From Neobacillus bataviensis LMG 21833 (lineage in GTDB: Bacteria > Bacillota > Bacilli > Bacillales > Cytobacillaceae), in NCBI RefSeq assembly GCF_000307875.1, contig NZ_AJLS01000003.1, forward strand, positions 17,205-81,204: a DNA stretch of 64,000 nucleotides. Direction: 5' to 3'. A model generated the notes under the pieces. It did not search any database and was not told the origin of the DNA. It worked only from the letters and a program-made list of their open reading frames with translations. Positions 52,651 to 61,914 of the stretch are shown here, in pieces (positions within the stretch are counted from its first letter, which is position 1; every line of letters starts with the position of its first letter). A program made the translations under genes and the position numbers.

Positions 52651-54264
52651 CTAATTGATAATAGAATAAGATTTTCTTAGAGTATGTTTTAGGACTTTTC
52701 CTCCTGCATTACGAGGAAGTTGCTCTAAAAATTCTACATATTTGGGGATTTTATATTTTGCTAGTTTTGTTTTGCAAAATTCTTTTACCTCATCCTCTGT
52801 TACTGATTCACCTGGCTTTAAAACAATTGCTGCTATCACCTGTTCCCCATATTTCTCGTCCACCGCACCAAATACTGTGGCTTCCAGTACTTTAGGGAAT
52901 GAATATAAAATATTCTCTACTTCAATACTGTATATTTTTTCACCGCCACGGTTGATTATGTCTTTTTTCCGATCAACAATGTATACGTAACCTTCTTCAT
53001 CCATTTTTGCCAGATCCCCGGTTCTTAGCCATCCATCTTTAATTGCTTTACTTGTTGCTTGTTGATTTTCCCAATATCCCATCATTATTTTTGATCCTCT
53101 AACTGCAAGCTCACCTATTTGGTTCGGTTCTAGTGAAGCTCCCTTTTCATCAACGATTTTACATTCTACAAGCGGTACAGGCAGACCAATAGAATCAGGT
53201 TTTCTTAAAGCATCCTCATCAGGAAGCAACGTATCTAATCCATGCCCTTCTGTTAACCCGTACCCATTGTGAATCTTTGCTTGAGGAATTTTTTCTCTAA
53301 GTAATTTAATTAACGAAACAGGGGCTGGTGCTCCGCCATAAAGTAAAGCCCGAACTTGTCTAAAATGATCTGGATTAAATTGAGGAGACGAAAGAATAAA
53401 CCAATAAATAGTTGGTACCCCAACTAGAATGGTTGGTTTATAATGTCCAATTAAATCTATCGCAATATCAGTTTTAAAGGTTCTCATGAGATATACAGGA
53501 ATTCCCCGATAGATTGATCCTAAAAACTGCAGCATACCTGTAATGTGAAAAATAGGAATGGCTAAAAGTGTGCTGTCTTCTTGTTGCAGTTGAAAGGTAC
53601 AGGCAAAATTCATTCCGGTGCCAATTAGGCCGCGATGTGTCAGAACGGCACCTTTCGGAGTTCCGGTCGTACCAGAGGTATATAAAATGGAACATGCCTG
53701 AGTTTCTTTCACTGGGATAAAGACTTGTTCACCATTATATGGCTTAAGAAGAGTATCAAAACTTAAAATTGCCGGTTCATCAGGAATCTCTCCTGAAATA
53801 AAAATACTTTCTATGGAAGGAATTTGATTCTTTATCAATATAATTTGCGACCAAAATTCATCCTCCATAATTAATATTTTAGATTTTGAATTTTCTATTT
53901 CATGGATGATTTCATGGCCTGTTAATCTAGTATTTAATGGCACTGAAATAGCCCCGATTTGAGCAATAGCAAAAAAGCAAATAGGGAAATGAAAACCATT
54001 GCCAAATAATACAGCAACTCTATCTCCCGGCTTGACTCCGTAATGATTTGTTAAATTATACGCAACACGATTTACTCTTTCGCCAACCTGAGCATAGGTA
54101 AGTTGTTGGTCTTCATAAACTAAAGCCAGCCGATCTGGAAACAGGTTAACTGTCTTCCAAAACATTTCTGCGATATTTGCTGACCGATTTTTAAAAACTG
54201 GAAGTTGTTCATTATCTTTAACTACCTGAAATTCCTCTGATAAATTCTGAATCCAATAGGACAC
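52651..54264 (-). CDS. Acyl-CoA synthetase (AMP-binding)
   Basis: A 537-residue AMP-forming ligase of ANL type: P-loop YTSGTTGTPKG, GYGLTEGHG and the C-terminal lysine in NAGGKVLKHTLR. The start is put at the GTG at 54264, which follows GAGGTGG by seven bases; frames further upstream overlap that site. It activates an imported acid to its CoA ester, the entry step of the operon. It follows livF by 34 bases. Confidence 0.88.
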   Translation of the reverse strand: MSYWIQNLSEEFQVVKDNEQLPVFKNRSANIAEMFWKTVNLFPDRLALVYEDQQLTYAQVGERVNRVAYNLTNHYGVKPGDRVAVLFGNGFHFPICFFAIAQIGAISVPLNTRLTGHEIIHEIENSKSKILIMEDEFWSQIILIKNQIPSIESIFISGEIPDEPAILSFDTLLKPYNGEQVFIPVKETQACSILYTSGTTGTPKGAVLTHRGLIGTGMNFACTFQLQQEDSTLLAIPIFHITGMLQFLGSIYRGIPVYLMRTFKTDIAIDLIGHYKPTILVGVPTIYWFILSSPQFNPDHFRQVRALLYGGAPAPVSLIKLLREKIPQAKIHNGYGLTEGHGLDTLLPDEDALRKPDSIGLPVPLVECKIVDEKGASLEPNQIGELAVRGSKIMMGYWENQQATSKAIKDGWLRTGDLAKMDEEGYVYIVDRKKDIINRGGEKIYSIEVENILYSFPKVLEATVFGAVDEKYGEQVIAAIVLKPGESVTEDEVKEFCKTKLAKYKIPKYVEFLEQLPRNAGGKVLKHTLRKSYSIIN

Positions 54265-54298
54265 TTTTTTTTCCACCTCTACCAATTAATAAAGTTTT

Positions 54299-55033
54299 CT
54301 ATGCCTTTAAACCCATATACTTGGCACTAAGCTCATCGATGGTCACGGAATCAGCTTCTCCAGTCCAAATAAAATGCCCTTTTTGCATGACACTCATTTG
54401 ATCCGCAATTCTTAAGACATATCCTATCTCTTGGTCGCAAATTAAAATTCCCATATCATGTTCCGCTTGATCTAATAATCTCCTGATGCTTTCGTAAACA
54501 TCCATACGCAATTTAGGTGATAATCCCATTCCAGGTTCATCCAATAACAATAATGAAGGTCTGCTCATCATCGCTCTCGCAATCGCAAGCATTTGTTGTT
54601 CGCCCCCACTGAGCATCCCTGCCTGCTTATTCAGCCTCGTTTCCAAAATTGGAAATAGATTTAGCAAATAATCTAATTCATTCGCTTTTTTCTTAATTCC
54701 TAAAATCCCGATGCTTAAATTTTCCTTTACGGTTAAATCCCCAAATATGGCCCTGCCTTGAGGAACATGGGCGATACCAGACTTAAATCGGTTGGTCTTT
54801 GCAGTAAAGGACATATTGTTAAATTTTAATGATCCCGAATATTGTGCAGTTCCATAGATTCCTCTTAATAATGAAGTTTTTCCAGCTCCATTCGCCCCAA
54901 TGATTGCAAACACTTTCCCCTTTGGAAGCTGAAAAGAAACATTATCCACTGCTTGCATTTTTCCGTAAAAAACAGATAGCTTACTGACTTCCAGTAAATG
55001 ATCAACTTTTTCAATCGTTTGAGTTTTATCCAT
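54299..55033 (-). CDS. livF: Liv-type ABC transporter ATPase (LivF)
   Basis: The 244-residue ATPase has Walker A GANGAGKTS, signature LSGGEQQM, and LLLDEPGMGLSP. The LivF-type QMLAIARAM is seen. The start is the ATG at 55033 with AGGTG seven bases upstream; it overlaps the livG stop by eight bases. It energises uptake with LivG. The substrates of this family include branched-chain amino acids, short amides and dicarboxylates. Confidence 0.9.
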   Translation of the reverse strand: MDKTQTIEKVDHLLEVSKLSVFYGKMQAVDNVSFQLPKGKVFAIIGANGAGKTSLLRGIYGTAQYSGSLKFNNMSFTAKTNRFKSGIAHVPQGRAIFGDLTVKENLSIGILGIKKKANELDYLLNLFPILETRLNKQAGMLSGGEQQMLAIARAMMSRPSLLLLDEPGMGLSPKLRMDVYESIRRLLDQAEHDMGILICDQEIGYVLRIADQMSVMQKGHFIWTGEADSVTIDELSAKYMGLKA

Positions 55034-55772
55034 TACTTTCACCTATCCATGCCTGGATTACTTCCTTTCTTTGAAAAACCTCTTCGGGACATCCTGTACA
55101 TAAAAGCTCCCCGCTTTGTAAAACAACAACATTTTGGCAAAGAGTAGATACGAAATTCACATCATGTTCAACTACCAATAAACTAAAATTAAACTCACTT
55201 TGCTTCCTAAGAATCATTTCAATCATTCTGCTTTTCTCAAAATCATTTAACCCTGCTGCCGGCTCATCCAAAATTAATATACTGGGGCGTTGAATGAGAG
55301 CACATAAGAATTCAACTATTTTCTGTTGACCATATGACAGGTCACTGACAATATCGCCTAACTCTATCGTTTCATTTTCAAGTAATTTTAGAGCTTCTCG
55401 TTTTACTTCCCTTTCTAACTTAATAATGTTTTTCATATTTGTTTCAAATGATCGGTGTGCTGCAATATAGAAATTATCTAAAACTGTTAATTCATTAAAT
55501 AATCCCAAATTTTGAAATGTCCTGATAATCTTGTATTTCGGTAAATCCTGTGGATTTTCCTTATTCAGTAACTTATCGGCGAAAGTTATTTCACCCTGGT
55601 ACCGTTTTTCAAACTGGGTAATGCAATTGATGACAGATGTTTTTCCCGCACCATTTGGTCCGACTAGTCCGATTCGCTCGCCCTCTGATAATGAAAATGA
55701 AACATCATTTAGTATCGATACTCCACCAATATTTAAATGGATTTGGTTAACTTGCAACTGGTTTGCTTTCAT
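55026..55772 (-). CDS. livG: Liv-type ABC transporter ATPase (LivG)
   Basis: The 248-residue ATPase has Walker A GPNGAGKTS, signature LSYGQQK and ILILDEPAAGLND. Its start overlaps the end of livM by 26 bases and its end overlaps livF, so the importer genes are tightly coupled. Confidence 0.9.
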   Translation of the reverse strand: MKANQLQVNQIHLNIGGVSILNDVSFSLSEGERIGLVGPNGAGKTSVINCITQFEKRYQGEITFADKLLNKENPQDLPKYKIIRTFQNLGLFNELTVLDNFYIAAHRSFETNMKNIIKLEREVKREALKLLENETIELGDIVSDLSYGQQKIVEFLCALIQRPSILILDEPAAGLNDFEKSRMIEMILRKQSEFNFSLLVVEHDVNFVSTLCQNVVVLQSGELLCTGCPEEVFQRKEVIQAWIGESNG

Positions 55773-56703
55773 TTACTGCAACTCTCCTCCTTTTCCATAA
55801 TAGCGATAGAATCCCAATAAGCCCTGAAGGAAATAACAATAAAATAACACCCATACCAATACCTAATCCAAGCTGCTGCCATTGAGCCAGCCCTATTACA
55901 TTAAATAAAGCTGGAACCATTACAACAAAGGCAGCTCCCAAAAGGGAACCAGCAATACTTCCCCTTCCTCCTACAATCGCCATAATTAAAAAGTTGACAC
56001 TGATCATTATTTGAAAAAGTTCAGGCGTGATGTAACCAACCACTACACCATACAAACTTCCAGAAATAGAAGTTAAAACTGCACTAAGAACAAATGCAAG
56101 AACCTTATACTTTACAACATCAATCCCCCGCGCTACCGCTCCATGGTCAGACAATCTCGTCGCGTGAAAAGCCCTTCCAATGAAGGAGTTCGCAATAAGT
56201 GTAGAGACAAATCCTATTATGGATACAACGATAATGATGATTGCAACCTCCATACTGCTTCCATTTTCCTTTTCAACTAAAGGTAGAATGGACAAGCCCC
56301 CTGTTCCGCCGGTAATCTCCATGCCTTTAGTAATCTGAAGAAATAAAAGTGGTAATGCAAGTGTCCCTACAGCTAAATAAATATCTTTTACCCTGATGGT
56401 TAAAAAACCAACGATAAAGGCTATCACCCCAGATAAGACGGCACCAGCGATAATCGATAAGGTACTATTGATTCCTAAGCTTTGCAATACGCCAAAGACA
56501 TAGGCCCCAATACCGAAAAATGCCGCATTTCCTAAAGAAATTTGCTCAGTATATCCTGTTAAAAAATTCATTCCAATAGATGCGAGAGAATAGACAGCAA
56601 TAAGACCGAGCAAATAACCGAAATAAGGAGGCAGAATAAATGAAGCGATGATTCCCAAGACCAGTAAGAAAACCCAACTTATGATTTGTGTCTTAATCGA
56701 CAT
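55747..56703 (-). CDS. livM: Liv-type ABC permease (LivM)
   Basis: The 318-residue permease has about ten hydrophobic segments, with LivM features such as YSLASIGMNFLTGYTEQISLG and AVGGRGSIAGSLLGA-type loops. AAGGAGG precedes the ATG. It forms the channel with LivH. Confidence 0.9.
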   Translation of the reverse strand: MSIKTQIISWVFLLVLGIIASFILPPYFGYLLGLIAVYSLASIGMNFLTGYTEQISLGNAAFFGIGAYVFGVLQSLGINSTLSIIAGAVLSGVIAFIVGFLTIRVKDIYLAVGTLALPLLFLQITKGMEITGGTGGLSILPLVEKENGSSMEVAIIIIVVSIIGFVSTLIANSFIGRAFHATRLSDHGAVARGIDVVKYKVLAFVLSAVLTSISGSLYGVVVGYITPELFQIMISVNFLIMAIVGGRGSIAGSLLGAAFVVMVPALFNVIGLAQWQQLGLGIGMGVILLLFPSGLIGILSLLWKRRRVAVNESKPVAS

Positions 56704-56720
56704 ATAATTCAGCTCCTCCT

Positions 56721-57575
56721 TTAAACCCGTTTTTCACGAATGGATGAAAATAATCCTTCCGGTTTAATGACTAGTACAACCAGAACTATTAGAATTGGAA
56801 TAATTTCTCGTGAGATGCTCCCGAACAAACCTCCCGTAATACTTTGGACAACTCCCAATAATAAACATCCAAAATAGATACCCTTGGGATTATTTAGTCC
56901 CCCAAGGACCGCTCCAATTAATGCAACCATAAAAGGTGTCCCCATTAAGTTATGGGTTAGAAGCAATTTTGGAGCTGCTATTAATCCTGTGATTCCACCA
57001 ATAAAACCAGACAATATAGCTGTTATCATGACTATTTTACCAACTGAAATCCCGATAGATAATGCATGGGACTGATTACTTTTAATGGCACGTATCCCTA
57101 CTCCCCACGAAGATTTCATGACAAAGTAATGCAGCAAAATGGCTATTAACGCTGTCACAATAAAAATGACCGCATCCCAGGAACTGATTATCGATAAATT
57201 CATTTTTGGAATGGGTGCTTTTGGAAAGGTATGATCCTGTGTACTTAAACCGACAGTTAATATTGGAAAAATGATATACATTGACGCTGTACCAATTGTT
57301 GAGATAATCGATCCATGTTTTAGTAGTGGCATGACCAGAATTTTGGTAATCAATACAGTAAAGATAACGGTTATGACAATGATTTCAATCACAGTAATAA
57401 GATAAGAGGTGTGAAACCATTCCATGGTGATAATCCCAACATACATCGAAAAGGTGATTGTCTCACCAATAGCAAAATTAACTACACCAGTCGTCATAAA
57501 GAGAGTGCTAATCGCAAAACCAATCAGGGCATAAATGGAACCATATATAAGACCATCTAATATTAGCTGCAACAT
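56721..57575 (-). CDS. livH: Liv-type ABC permease (LivH)
   Basis: The 284-residue permease opens MLQLILDGLIYGSIYALIG, a LivH hallmark, and has eight or so hydrophobic segments. AAGGAGG lies upstream of the ATG. The gap to the lyase gene is 65 bases and holds no terminator. Confidence 0.9.
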   Translation of the reverse strand: MLQLILDGLIYGSIYALIGFAISTLFMTTGVVNFAIGETITFSMYVGIITMEWFHTSYLITVIEIIVITVIFTVLITKILVMPLLKHGSIISTIGTASMYIIFPILTVGLSTQDHTFPKAPIPKMNLSIISSWDAVIFIVTALIAILLHYFVMKSSWGVGIRAIKSNQSHALSIGISVGKIVMITAILSGFIGGITGLIAAPKLLLTHNLMGTPFMVALIGAVLGGLNNPKGIYFGCLLLGVVQSITGGLFGSISREIIPILIVLVVLVIKPEGLFSSIREKRV

Positions 57576-57640
57576 ATTATTTATCGTACCTCCTTATATA
57601 TATGCCAGCCCCAGATGATATCCAACTGGGGCTAATTCCA

Positions 57641-58531
57641 TTACCGTCCAAACACTTTCTTCTCATCAGGAAGGTACTTTGCCTCCATTTCACTTATGGC
57701 AGGCATTCCAAGGAATTGAACTAAACGCGTGTGGTTGGTCTGCTCGACCGGCATATTTCTCATTGTTTTTTTCATTGCAATGTGTTTTACTGCGTTTGTT
57801 GCTGCGGCATGGGCGGCATTAACAGTAGCCAAAGCAAAATGGGCAATTTTCGGGCCGATATATTCAATTTCTTCAAAGGTTAATTGTTCCAGCCAACCTA
57901 CTATCACGAGTGAAACTGGAGCATCAACGCTTTTTACAAATTCCCTCATTTGTTCTTTCGTATTAAACGCTTTCGAAATTGGCTGGACAAGATCTGCCCC
58001 TGCATCACGATAAAGTTTCGCTCTTCTAATTGCTTCCTCTGGATTCATGGCATCTGTCCTGGCGATGATAACCGTATCTTGATTGATTCTTCCATCCGCA
58101 GCTGCCCTAATCTTACCAACTGCTTCTTCTACTGGTAAGATACTATTGGTTTCATCAACACAGATCGGACATCTTTTCGGACTGATCTGATCCTCAATGA
58201 TTACTCCGGCAGCGCCAGCACGCTCAAACTCTTGTATCGACCGAATGATACTAACTGCATTGCCATAGCCTGTATCGATATCGGCAATCACTGGTTTGTT
58301 AACTACGGCACATGCATTATGAACTACATACACATTATCTGATCTCGTATAGAGCTCGGCATCCGGCAGCCCTAACTGATGGGCAGAAATCGCAAATCCG
58401 CTGGTTAAAATGCCATCAATGTGTTCTGTTTGATCAGCGATTTTAGCCATTAAGGCATCTCCCACTCCTACAGTTGTAAAAATAGAATTTTCTCTTAGTT
58501 TCCTTCTTAATTCCTGTCCAGTTGAAGCCAT
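57641..58531 (-). CDS. Isocitrate lyase/PEP-mutase-superfamily lyase
   Basis: A 296-residue TIM barrel with metal-binding ADIDTGYGN (Asp84, Asp86), EDQ (113-115), and the catalytic-loop cysteine Lys119-Arg120-Cys121. It has a shortened loop (CPIC instead of CGHR), so the usual His is absent. Family members include 2-methylisocitrate lyase, oxaloacetate hydrolase and 2,3-dimethylmalate lyase; the Cys argues for C-C lyase over PEP mutase. It is cotranscribed with a LeuCD-type hydratase, matching the dimethylmaleate hydratase/dimethylmalate lyase pair of Eubacterium. Substrate is inferred. Confidence 0.85.
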   Translation of the reverse strand: MASTGQELRRKLRENSIFTTVGVGDALMAKIADQTEHIDGILTSGFAISAHQLGLPDAELYTRSDNVYVVHNACAVVNKPVIADIDTGYGNAVSIIRSIQEFERAGAAGVIIEDQISPKRCPICVDETNSILPVEEAVGKIRAAADGRINQDTVIIARTDAMNPEEAIRRAKLYRDAGADLVQPISKAFNTKEQMREFVKSVDAPVSLVIVGWLEQLTFEEIEYIGPKIAHFALATVNAAHAAATNAVKHIAMKKTMRNMPVEQTNHTRLVQFLGMPAISEMEAKYLPDEKKVFGR

Positions 58532-58554
58532 ATTATCATCTCTCCTTCTCGTTA

Positions 58555-59757
58555 CTAATTTTCTTCTGGTACGAATAACCCATCTTTCAGGATAATAATC
58601 GATTCGGTTGTTTGCCCGCGTCGTGAATTGTCCCCATCATCTAAAGCGCCAAATGAAATCGGATCCCCAATCTTTTGGTCAAAATTCTTGATTTTCTCCG
58701 TTGCTTTAAGGATGGCTTCCGGTGTGAGGTCATCGCCTGCATTTTTAGCGGCTTCCACAAAAACTAAGGCTGCAGAAGTACCCATTAATGAATTGTTAGA
58801 TGGATTTGCTAAGTTATATTTTGCATGCAGGTCACGGATCCACTGCATATTGTCTGCTGTTATTGGAAAATAACTGCTGCAGCTAATAATTCCATCGCCA
58901 TTCTCCCCCACTAACTTAATCCATTCAGGACTATTCAGTCCGGATGGACCTAACATCGCAGGTTTGAAATTTTCATCCGCAGCAGAATTCACAAAGGATG
59001 CTGCCTGGCTGCCTAATGCATATAGAATGACTACATCCGGTTTTGCTTCTTTAATTCTGTGCAATTGGGTAGACATCTCACTTGCTTTCGGTTCAAAAGT
59101 CTCAACGGCAACAAATTCCATACCATATGATTTCATTTTTTCTTGAGAAAATTTAAAAGCAGGTTCACCCCAGCTGTCGTTTTGGTAAACAAATGCGATT
59201 CTTTTTGCCTTTAATTTCTTCACTGCATATTCCACCAAGGTCGGCCCTTCTACCGATTGTGGAGCAGGTAAGGCAAATAATGACTTTTGTGGAGGATCTG
59301 AAATGGCATCAGAGATACTTAACGCCCCAACTACAGGATAATTTTTAGGATTCAGAAATTTCGCCGCAGACTTTAACCCTTCCGTTCCTAAGCTTCCTAC
59401 AATGGCTAATGCTTTTTCGTTATCTACTAAATACCTTGTATTAGCTAAATGCTTAGAGGGATCATAGGCATCATCCATTGGAATAAATTTAATGGGCCGC
59501 CCATTAATTCCTCCATCATCATTTGTTTGGTTGACAATTCCCTGAATTCCATCCGCTACTTCTTTCCCCATGTATCCCAATGTTCCTGAAAGTGGGAGGG
59601 AAGCCCCTATGACAATCGGGTCTTTACCCGTATTGACCGTTTTACTGGTTGTTCCTGATTGAGCGCCACCCGGCTTTTTATCAGCACAACCGGCTAAAAA
59701 TAAGATGATAATCAAAAAGCTTAAACAAAATAGCTGCTTGGCAGATCTTTTTTTCAT
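58555..59757 (-). CDS. Liv-type ABC substrate-binding lipoprotein
   Basis: The 400-residue protein has a lipoprotein signal with LAGC (Cys near 24), then a GGAQSGTTSK linker and a LivJ/AmiC-type binding fold (VIGASLPLSGTLGYMGKEVADG). It should be outside the membrane and deliver a small organic acid to LivHMGF. AAAAGGGGG precedes the ATG. It is encoded between the hydratase and lyase genes, which links the importer to their substrate. Confidence 0.88.
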   Translation of the reverse strand: MKKRSAKQLFCLSFLIIILFLAGCADKKPGGAQSGTTSKTVNTGKDPIVIGASLPLSGTLGYMGKEVADGIQGIVNQTNDDGGINGRPIKFIPMDDAYDPSKHLANTRYLVDNEKALAIVGSLGTEGLKSAAKFLNPKNYPVVGALSISDAISDPPQKSLFALPAPQSVEGPTLVEYAVKKLKAKRIAFVYQNDSWGEPAFKFSQEKMKSYGMEFVAVETFEPKASEMSTQLHRIKEAKPDVVILYALGSQAASFVNSAADENFKPAMLGPSGLNSPEWIKLVGENGDGIISCSSYFPITADNMQWIRDLHAKYNLANPSNNSLMGTSAALVFVEAAKNAGDDLTPEAILKATEKIKNFDQKIGDPISFGALDDGDNSRRGQTTESIIILKDGLFVPEEN

Positions 59758-59801
59758 TCTTTTTACCCCCTTTTTTGATTGAAAGGATTTTTATTTCCCC
59801 A

Positions 59802-60314
59802 TTATGTGGCAGACAACCTATTTGCTCGTAAGTAGTTGATAATACCCCCGTATTTAACCATTTCCTTTGTCTTTTGAGGAATCGGTAAACACTTCACGGA
59901 TATTCCCTTACTTTCGTTTTTGATTATATCTTGGTCCCAATCCAAAGTGATTGCATCCCATCTCGATACGTGCTTTAAAATGTCAGGACACTCCACTAAA
60001 GGAAATCCATTGGACGTCTCTCCCCGATAAAAACCAGGCGCAAATGACTCTGCAATCACGCCGCTAATTCCCAATGCCCTTAATGCAATAAAAGCCGGAT
60101 AATGCGGATGGCCATAGCCAAAGTTTTCACCGCCAATGAGTAGATCTCCCGGCTTCACTTTTTTAGCAAAGTCAGCGTCATAATCTTTCATACAGACAGA
60201 TTTTAAGATTTCTATATCTTTGATTTTTATATTCGATACGCCTACGATTAAATCGATATCAAAATTAGGTTCAGTAAATATCCAAGCTGCCCTTCCTTTA
60301 ATAACCGGAAGCAT
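59802..60314 (-). CDS. LeuD-like aconitase-superfamily small subunit with altered substrate loop
   Basis: The 170-residue swivel-domain protein resembles LeuD/HacB small subunits, with GGENFGYGHPHYPAF at 61-75 where these have NFGCGSSREHAP. The change of the SSREH substrate-binding loop to GHPHY suggests a different carboxylate is bound. It pairs with the large subunit 22 bases upstream. In Eubacterium, DmdB is the matching subunit. AAGGAGG precedes the ATG. Confidence 0.8.
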   Translation of the reverse strand: MLPVIKGRAAWIFTEPNFDIDLIVGVSNIKIKDIEILKSVCMKDYDADFAKKVKPGDLLIGGENFGYGHPHYPAFIALRALGISGVIAESFAPGFYRGETSNGFPLVECPDILKHVSRWDAITLDWDQDIIKNESKGISVKCLPIPQKTKEMVKYGGIINYLRANRLSAT

Positions 60315-60335
60315 AATGTTCCTCCTTACCCATTT

Positions 60336-61586
60336 TTAAAAAAATTCCCTAGGATCCGTGATTTTCCCAAAGATGGATGATGCGGCAATGGTGTATGGAC
60401 TGGCTGTATAAATATTTGCTTTCGTACTCCCCATTCTGCCAGGAATATTTAAGGTTCCTGTCGACAGAGATGATTCTCCATCAGCTAAAGCACCTAACCG
60501 TCCCACACAAAAGTCACAGCTTGGAAAACTAACAAGTGCTCCTGCTTCCACTAACTGAGCAGTAATGCCCATCTTCGAAATCATTGCTTGAATTTCCGTA
60601 GAGGTCGGCACTGCATTTAAACGAAAACCATCCTTGACTTTCCTACCTTTTAATATAGTAGCAGCCTGTTCAAAATCTTTTACTCTACCGCTTGCACATG
60701 ACCCTATATAACCTGAGTGGATTGGAGTGCCCAAAACATCTCTGATAGGAACGGTATTGGCAGGAGACGGCGGAACGACAATGACCGGTTCAATTTCCGT
60801 TAAATTAATGGGAACGACTCTTTCATAATGTGCCTTGTCATCTGGAACGACTTCTTCATATCCAGGTAAAGCTCGTTCACGGAAAAAGTTGTAAACCCTT
60901 TCATCTGTCTCCATAATAGACGAGATTCCTCCAAGAAACATAGCCTGATTACATAGGGTCATCCGTTCATCCATATCCAGAGACCTTAAACCCTTCCCTC
61001 CATATTCAATGACGCAGGCTCTCGCACCCGCCGGCCCTATCCGTTGAACGATGGTATGAAAGACATCTCTAGCTGTAACACCGGGCTGTAAGGTTCCTTC
61101 CAATTCAATTCGGACTGTACCAGGGACAACTAAAGATACTTGTTCTGTGGCGATTGCTTCAATCATACTGTTTCTGATGCCAATCCCAAGACAACCTAAA
61201 GCTCCAACTGTACTGATATGGCCATCAAAATGTACAACGAACTGATAAGGTCGGGCATATCCCATTTCCATTATGACTTGATGACCAATTCCCCTTCCTT
61301 CAACAAGCTTGATTCCATTTTCCTTGGCAAATCTCCTTGTTCCTTGATGTAATTCCTGTTCTTTTGCAGAAGAGGCTGGGACAAAATGATCAATAAAGAA
61401 AATATACTTTTCTTTGTTAGAAACTCTATTAATACCCAATTCTCTTAACTGGTCTTCATATTTGTCGATATATCCCGGATAATCATAGGCTGTGATAATA
61501 TCGGGTGAAAATAACGCTTCGTCTCCGGCATTCACCGATTTGCTAAGGTTTTTTGATAAAATCTTTTCAACAATTGTTTTTCCCAT
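60336..61586 (-). CDS. LeuC-like aconitase-superfamily large subunit (hydratase)
   Basis: The 416-residue protein has the three [4Fe-4S] cysteines of aconitase-type hydratases: Cys297 (GSCASGR), Cys357 and Cys360 (SCDFCVG), and HFDGHISTVGALG near 119-131 in place of GDSHTxTxGA. Length and order match archaeal-type LeuC/HacA. It should reversibly hydrate a dicarboxylate such as a maleate derivative. It is the first gene of the 13-gene operon, with AAAGGAG before the ATG and a consensus promoter 110 bases upstream. Confidence 0.85.
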   Translation of the reverse strand: MGKTIVEKILSKNLSKSVNAGDEALFSPDIITAYDYPGYIDKYEDQLRELGINRVSNKEKYIFFIDHFVPASSAKEQELHQGTRRFAKENGIKLVEGRGIGHQVIMEMGYARPYQFVVHFDGHISTVGALGCLGIGIRNSMIEAIATEQVSLVVPGTVRIELEGTLQPGVTARDVFHTIVQRIGPAGARACVIEYGGKGLRSLDMDERMTLCNQAMFLGGISSIMETDERVYNFFRERALPGYEEVVPDDKAHYERVVPINLTEIEPVIVVPPSPANTVPIRDVLGTPIHSGYIGSCASGRVKDFEQAATILKGRKVKDGFRLNAVPTSTEIQAMISKMGITAQLVEAGALVSFPSCDFCVGRLGALADGESSLSTGTLNIPGRMGSTKANIYTASPYTIAASSIFGKITDPREFF

Positions 61587-61661
61587 ACATTTCTCCTTTC
61601 ATTTTTCTCAAAAAGTCTTATTCTGACAGCCCCTGTATTCCTGATTCATGTTGACTTACCG

Positions 61662-61682
61662 AATCCAGTCATTGACTCGATT
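61662..61682. promoter_or_regulatory. TetR operator candidate 1 (operon side)
   Basis: A 21-bp palindrome AATCCAGTCA-T-TGACTCGATT, 9 of 10 arm positions matched, placed 15-20 bases after the operon's -10 box. Bound repressor would block elongation. Confidence 0.6.
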
Positions 61683-61696
61683 CATTTAATAACTAA

Positions 61697-61726
61697 AGTA
61701 TACCGTCAAGTCCTTTTATCAGTCAA
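61697..61726 (-). promoter_or_regulatory. Promoter of the 13-gene operon
   Basis: Minus-strand TTGACT (61726-61721), 18-base spacer, TATACT (61702-61697); predicted start near 61690. Confidence 0.7.
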
Positions 61727-61893
61727 TACGAAAAATTTTATATTTTCTGATTACTAATCTTAAAAGTTATCTTAGGATATCGAATAAACACCCATCTCCT
61801 AATGAAGGTTTCAACACCCATGATGAATTACTCCGCTTTTACTCTCTCAAAATTATTATTTTAAAGTGTAAAAAAAACAACAAAATTTTATCG

Positions 61894-61914
61894 ACCTTGG
61901 TCATTGACTCTGGT
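61894..61914. promoter_or_regulatory. TetR operator candidate 2 (tetR side)
   Basis: ACCTTGGTCA-T-TGACTCTGGT, 7 of 10 arm positions, sharing GTCATTGACTC with operator 1, directly upstream of the -35 of the TetR gene promoter. Confidence 0.5.
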
